64,000 nt of DNA, taken from Lachnospiraceae bacterium. Its GTDB lineage: Bacteria; Bacillota; Clostridia; Lachnospirales; Lachnospiraceae. A program made the position numbers and the translations under genes. Positions within the stretch are counted from its first letter, which is position 1. Every line of letters starts with the position of its first letter. The notes under the pieces are model-generated. The model had not been told where the DNA came from, made no database searches, and worked only from the letters and a program-made list of their open reading frames with translations. Shown here one piece after another: positions 60,830-64,000 of the stretch. The DNA lies in contig JAFSIQ010000044.1 of assembly GCA_017439675.1 (NCBI GenBank), forward strand, positions 62,001 through 126,000, read 5' to 3'.

Positions 60830-60843
60830 TTTGGAGGAGTATA

Positions 60844-61146
60844 GTGAAGATTAGAATTCAATGGCTGCACAGTGTAGATTTAATATGGATTCCTGATATA
60901 ATAGAAAAAGATATACAGCGATACCAAGAGGATTTTATTATGTGGGTAGATGGAGTTTCTTTTGATGACAAGCTTAGGGAAGGGACTTGTTTTGGGACAG
61001 AGCATTTTGTCAATTATTTGAATGAATGGGTATTGACTGATATAGGAGAAACGAATGAAAAGGTGTCTATTATAGCACAGAATTATGAACCAGAGACTGA
61101 GAGAGAAAAGAAAGAATTTGATAATATGAAGAAGTTATATTTCTAA
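60844..61146 (+). CDS. Hypothetical protein between khpA and rimM
   Basis: A 100-residue protein starting at GTG behind GGAGGA. It begins 'MKIRIQWLHSVDLIWIPDIIEKDI', is slightly acidic, and has no signal, membrane segment or domain that I recognise. It is inserted into the otherwise conserved S16-KhpA-RimM-TrmD-L19 group and is preceded by a hairpin that may control its expression. Confidence 0.65.
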   Translation: MKIRIQWLHSVDLIWIPDIIEKDIQRYQEDFIMWVDGVSFDDKLREGTCFGTEHFVNYLNEWVLTDIGETNEKVSIIAQNYEPETEREKKEFDNMKKLYF

Positions 61147-61232
61147 TAATAAGTTTTTATAGGGTTACAAATGATAAAGAAAATAATGTTTGAAGAATGC
61201 AGAATGTTATAAAATGATATCTAGGAGGAAGA

Positions 61233-61742
61233 ATGGAAGATTTATTACAGATTGGTGTGATTACATCCACACATGGAATTCGTGGTGAGGTCAAGGTATT
61301 TCCTACTACGGATGACAACAAACGATTTAAGAAACTAAGGGATTGTTTCGTTGAATTTCGAGGCGAAATGCTTCCTATAAAAGCGAATGGATGTAAGTTT
61401 TTTAAGAACATGGTTATTCTCAAGTTTGAGGGTATTGATAATATTAACGACGTAGAAAAGTACAAGCAGTGCAAGCTGTATGTAGACCGTGCACATGCTG
61501 TAAAGCTTGAAAAGGATGAGTATTTTATAGCAGATCTAATTGGGACATCCGTTTATCGCGAAGATGGCGGTTTGCTCGGTGAGCTTACTGAGGTGATTCA
61601 GACGGGAGCCAATGATGTGTATGTGGTTACCAGTGAGGATGGTAAAGAGTTGCTGTTACCAGCTATTGCAGAATGTGTACTAGAAGTTAAGATTGAAGAA
61701 AAGAAAATGACGGTTCACGTGATGAAAGGATTGGAGGATTAG
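61233..61742 (+). CDS. rimM: 16S rRNA processing protein RimM
   Basis: A 169-residue 30S maturation factor with two beta-barrel domains: '[29 protein letters not shown]' and the PRC-barrel '[54 protein letters not shown]'. RBS AGGAGG. An extended -10 (TGTTATAAA) upstream might be a local promoter. One base separates it from trmD. Confidence 0.96.
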   Translation: MEDLLQIGVITSTHGIRGEVKVFPTTDDNKRFKKLRDCFVEFRGEMLPIKANGCKFFKNMVILKFEGIDNINDVEKYKQCKLYVDRAHAVKLEKDEYFIADLIGTSVYREDGGLLGELTEVIQTGANDVYVVTSEDGKELLLPAIAECVLEVKIEEKKMTVHVMKGLED

Positions 61743-61743
61743 G

Positions 61744-62505
61744 ATGCATTTTCACATTTTAACATTGTTTCCAGAGATGGTAATGGATGGGCTTAACACT
61801 TCCATCACTGGACGGGCAATGAAGAATGGACATATTACAGTTGAAGCAACTAATATTCGGGATTTTGCAGAGAATAAGCATGGGCATGTAGACGACTATC
61901 CTTATGGCGGCGGTGCTGGAATGGTAATGCAGCCGGGTCCGGTGTACCGTGCGTATGAATATGTAAAGAATCAGATAGATGAGCGGATAAAGTCTAGCCA
62001 GGTAGATTCTCAAGTCACATCAGAAGAAAATTCTATGTTGGAGAATGATGGTGATTTTCAAAAAAAACCAAGAGTTATCTACATGACACCGCAAGGAAAG
62101 GTTTTCAATCAGTCCATTGCGGAGGAATTAGCAAAGGAAGAGGACTTGGTTTTGCTTTGCGGTCATTACGAGGGAATTGACGAAAGAGTGTTGGAAATGA
62201 TTGTAACCGATAACTTATCCATTGGGGATTATGTCTTGACGGGTGGTGAGCTTCCTGCTATGGTTGTAATAGATGCAGTTTCTAGACTGGTTCCGGGAGT
62301 TCTTAACAATGATGTAAGTGCAGAATTTGAAACATTTCATGACAATTTGTTAGAATATCCGCAATATACTAGACCAGAGGAATTTATGGGAAGAAAGGTG
62401 CCGGAGGTATTGCTTTCAGGACATCATAAGAATATTGACGCTTGGAGAAGGGAACAGTCTTTACAGCGCACAAAAGAAAGAAGACCTGATTTGTTGTCGG
62501 ATTAA
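61744..62505 (+). CDS. trmD: tRNA (guanine-N1)-methyltransferase TrmD
   Basis: A 253-residue SPOUT methyltransferase placing m1G37 on tRNAs. '[27 protein letters not shown]', '[19 protein letters not shown]', '[13 protein letters not shown]', '[29 protein letters not shown]' and 'YTRPEEF' are the knot and catalytic regions. A hydrophilic insert (about residues 82-110) lies in the usual flexible loop. GGAGGA precedes the ATG. Confidence 0.97.
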   Translation: MHFHILTLFPEMVMDGLNTSITGRAMKNGHITVEATNIRDFAENKHGHVDDYPYGGGAGMVMQPGPVYRAYEYVKNQIDERIKSSQVDSQVTSEENSMLENDGDFQKKPRVIYMTPQGKVFNQSIAEELAKEEDLVLLCGHYEGIDERVLEMIVTDNLSIGDYVLTGGELPAMVVIDAVSRLVPGVLNNDVSAEFETFHDNLLEYPQYTRPEEFMGRKVPEVLLSGHHKNIDAWRREQSLQRTKERRPDLLSD

Positions 62506-62519
62506 TAGGAGAAATGTAC

Positions 62520-63635
62520 ATGGAGCTTGGAGGATTTGGCTTTGAAAAGCCAGAGTTAATGAAAATTGCAGAGGAAATCTACAGCCTGCGACACAAACGA
62601 CAAGGATTAGAATTGGAGCTTACCAGTGAGGAGTTTCATCAATCTTATATCCCACAAAGAAGAAATTTGGCAAAAGGGGAAGTGTTCCAACGGTTTGCAC
62701 TTATCATACCAATTACAGCTATGTTGATTGGTTGTGTTATTTATTCGCTATATTATGTTATTAACGGGGCTGAAACGAGACAAAGTGGAGCAGATGGAGT
62801 TATTTTGTTGTTTGCAGCACTATTTCTAGCATTTGGTGGTTATACGGATGTTTTATTAATCAAACGTCAGATATACTTGATGCGCATATTATCATGGAGT
62901 GATAATCCAGAGATGGCTTATCGAAAAGGAATGGAAAATGGCGTTGTATCCATTCAGGGAGATGAACAGCATTCTAAGAACCGAATTGAGTCACTGAAAA
63001 GCTCTGTTGAGTCGATTGATTTGCAGATTATTGAATTAGAGGAACGTCAAAAACGATTGATGGCAGAGAAACAGCGCAGTGAAGCATTTCTCAAGGAAAA
63101 GGGTGTTTTGTTTGATGAAGACCCGAACAAGCCCCAAAAAAAGGGTGCGTTTTCACTTAAGGAGGATGCAACAGGTACATTAAATGCAGCAATGTTAGAT
63201 GAGATGTATGCAGTAGAGGAAAAATATTTAAAGGGATGTATTAACGACCTAGAGGTTGAAATTCACATCCTTAACAAACAAATTACGCAGCTTGATGATG
63301 ATTTTGAAGCAATCAAGCACAATATAATTATGACTGGCTGTGCATTTCTTTTTTTGTTAGCAATACAAGTATTTCTAAGTGGCGTTATTGGCTTTTTTAC
63401 CGCTTTGTTTTTTGCAGTGGCTAGTACTGCGTATATCATTTATATGGAAACAAAATGTAAACGGACAGTGGCCTTATATTTGATTGAACATGATAATAAT
63501 CTTATTAAGGAATATGCATTTTGTCACAATTTAGAGCCGATGCACAGAAAACGTTCAGAGATATTAGAACATATTGAGATATACAAACGTGAGCTGGCAG
63601 ATATTAAACTGAAACGCGAGAGGATTGTGTTTTAA
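62520..63635 (+). CDS. Hypothetical membrane/coiled-coil protein between trmD and rplS
   Basis: A 371-residue protein from the ATG at 62520 (AGGAG eight bases upstream; another ATG at 62514 is too close). Two membrane segments (about 58-80 and 88-108), a long coiled coil (about 150-270, rich in Glu, Lys and Leu), two more membrane segments (about 273-315) and a final coiled region are visible. No domain was recognised. The four-segment layout with a central coiled coil suggests a structural or scaffolding protein. Insertion between trmD and rplS is unusual. Confidence 0.75.
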   Translation: MELGGFGFEKPELMKIAEEIYSLRHKRQGLELELTSEEFHQSYIPQRRNLAKGEVFQRFALIIPITAMLIGCVIYSLYYVINGAETRQSGADGVILLFAALFLAFGGYTDVLLIKRQIYLMRILSWSDNPEMAYRKGMENGVVSIQGDEQHSKNRIESLKSSVESIDLQIIELEERQKRLMAEKQRSEAFLKEKGVLFDEDPNKPQKKGAFSLKEDATGTLNAAMLDEMYAVEEKYLKGCINDLEVEIHILNKQITQLDDDFEAIKHNIIMTGCAFLFLLAIQVFLSGVIGFFTALFFAVASTAYIIYMETKCKRTVALYLIEHDNNLIKEYAFCHNLEPMHRKRSEILEHIEIYKRELADIKLKRERIVF

Positions 63636-63653
63636 AAATATGCGAAATAATGC

Positions 63654-63682
63654 TTGCATTTTATAGTTACTTATGGTAAATT
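63654..63682 (+). promoter_or_regulatory. Candidate promoter of rplS
   Basis: TTGCAT at 63654-63659, 17-base spacer, TAAATT at 63677-63682; start near 63689. Confidence 0.5.
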
Positions 63683-63688
63683 TAATGA

Positions 63689-63800
63689 GTTGTGATTTCC
63701 CTTGGGAATTACATAGATTAGGGATGGTCCTCTGCGAGTTATATGTAAAACGTCTGCGAGACAGTCTTGTAAGAACATCTTATATTTTAAGGAGGTCGTC
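63689..63800 (+). promoter_or_regulatory. Structured leader of rplS (L19 leader candidate)
   Basis: About 110 bases with several possible stems: GTGATTTCCC with GGGAATTAC, and GTC-TGCGA-GAC, before AAGGAGG. Low-GC Gram-positive bacteria are known to have an autoregulatory L19 leader RNA; I cannot confirm membership by eye. Confidence 0.45.
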
Positions 63801-64000
63801 ATGAACGATATTATTAAGAACATCGAAGCTGCTCAGTTAAAGGCTGAGGTTACAGACTTCAACGTAGGAGATACAGTTAAGGTATCTGCAAAGGTAAAAG
63901 AGGGTAACAGAGAAAGAATTCAGGTTTTCGAAGGTACCGTAATTAAGCGTCAGGGTGGAAGCAACAGAGAAACATTTACAGTTCGTAAGAACTCTAACGG
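63801..64000 (+). CDS. rplS: 50S ribosomal protein L19 (3' truncated by window end)
   Basis: The first 66 residues of L19, ATG behind AAGGAGGTC. '[46 protein letters not shown]' is the family core. L19 lies at the 30S-50S interface. About half of the protein is beyond the edge. Confidence 0.97.
   Translation, partial: MNDIIKNIEAAQLKAEVTDFNVGDTVKVSAKVKEGNRERIQVFEGTVIKRQGGSNRETFTVRKNSN

Overview
The window is a stretch of chromosome from a low-GC Gram-positive anaerobe, most likely a member of the Lachnospiraceae (Clostridia). This rests on AT-rich third positions, strong AGGAGG ribosome sites, TTG/GTG starts, a class B sortase and an LPXTG-like surface protein, an IspH gene fused to ribosomal protein S1 (a clostridial arrangement), a sodium-pumping decarboxylase cluster, and the gene order ruvA-ruvB-zapA-U32 peptidase and rimP-nusA-ylxR-ylxQ-infB-rbfA-nrnA-truB-ribF. 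No phage, IS element, CRISPR array or rRNA was seen. Almost everything reads on the + strand; the two exceptions are an exonuclease-like gene near 27 kb and a repressor-like gene near 37 kb. Family calls come from recognition of the translated sequence, not from database searches.

Layout. 0-6 kb: end of a sortase-anchored surface protein, pnp behind a structured leader, a GH94 disaccharide phosphorylase and a PAP2-like membrane protein. 6-15 kb: tepA-like protease and ftsK/spoIIIE, then one-carbon genes fhs and folD, then rimO-pgsA. 15-20.5 kb: five genes encoding an acyl-CoA carboxyltransferase, an OadG-like lipoprotein, a biotin carrier, the OadB Na+ pump and an oxaloacetate/pyruvate carboxyltransferase, bounded by terminators. 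20.5-25.4 kb: a BaiN-like flavoprotein, a DUF3592-like protein, cmk and the ispH-S1 fusion, which carries an in-frame TGA at codon 10. 25.4-27.4 kb: orphan cheR facing a DEDD exonuclease gene. 27.5-35 kb: ruvAB, zapA, U32 peptidase, a SEDS glycosyltransferase and its partner transpeptidase. 35-37.5 kb: Nudix hydrolase, sortase B, tRNA-Leu(CAA) and an XRE regulator. 37.6-47.9 kb: mutY, a zinc-finger anti-sigma-like protein, polA, coaE, an enlarged FtsA-like protein, a diguanylate cyclase and ackA. 47.9-58.2 kb: yceD-rpmF, then the transcription/translation operon rimP to ribF and a polyprenyl synthase. 58.3-64 kb: ylxM-ffh-rpsP-khpA-rimM-trmD-rplS, interrupted by two unrecognised genes, with rplS cut by the window end.

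The points most worth attention are the nonsense codon in ispH-S1, with an internal ribosome site that could rescue the S1 half; the sodium-coupled transcarboxylase-like cluster with its unusual lipoprotein OadG; a paired operator-like repeat at the ylxM promoter; a possible RNA switch after khpA; and the FtsA-like protein with repeated C-terminal small domains. Gaps between genes are all shorter than about 300 bases; the longest, 14749-15038, holds a terminator and two candidate promoters.
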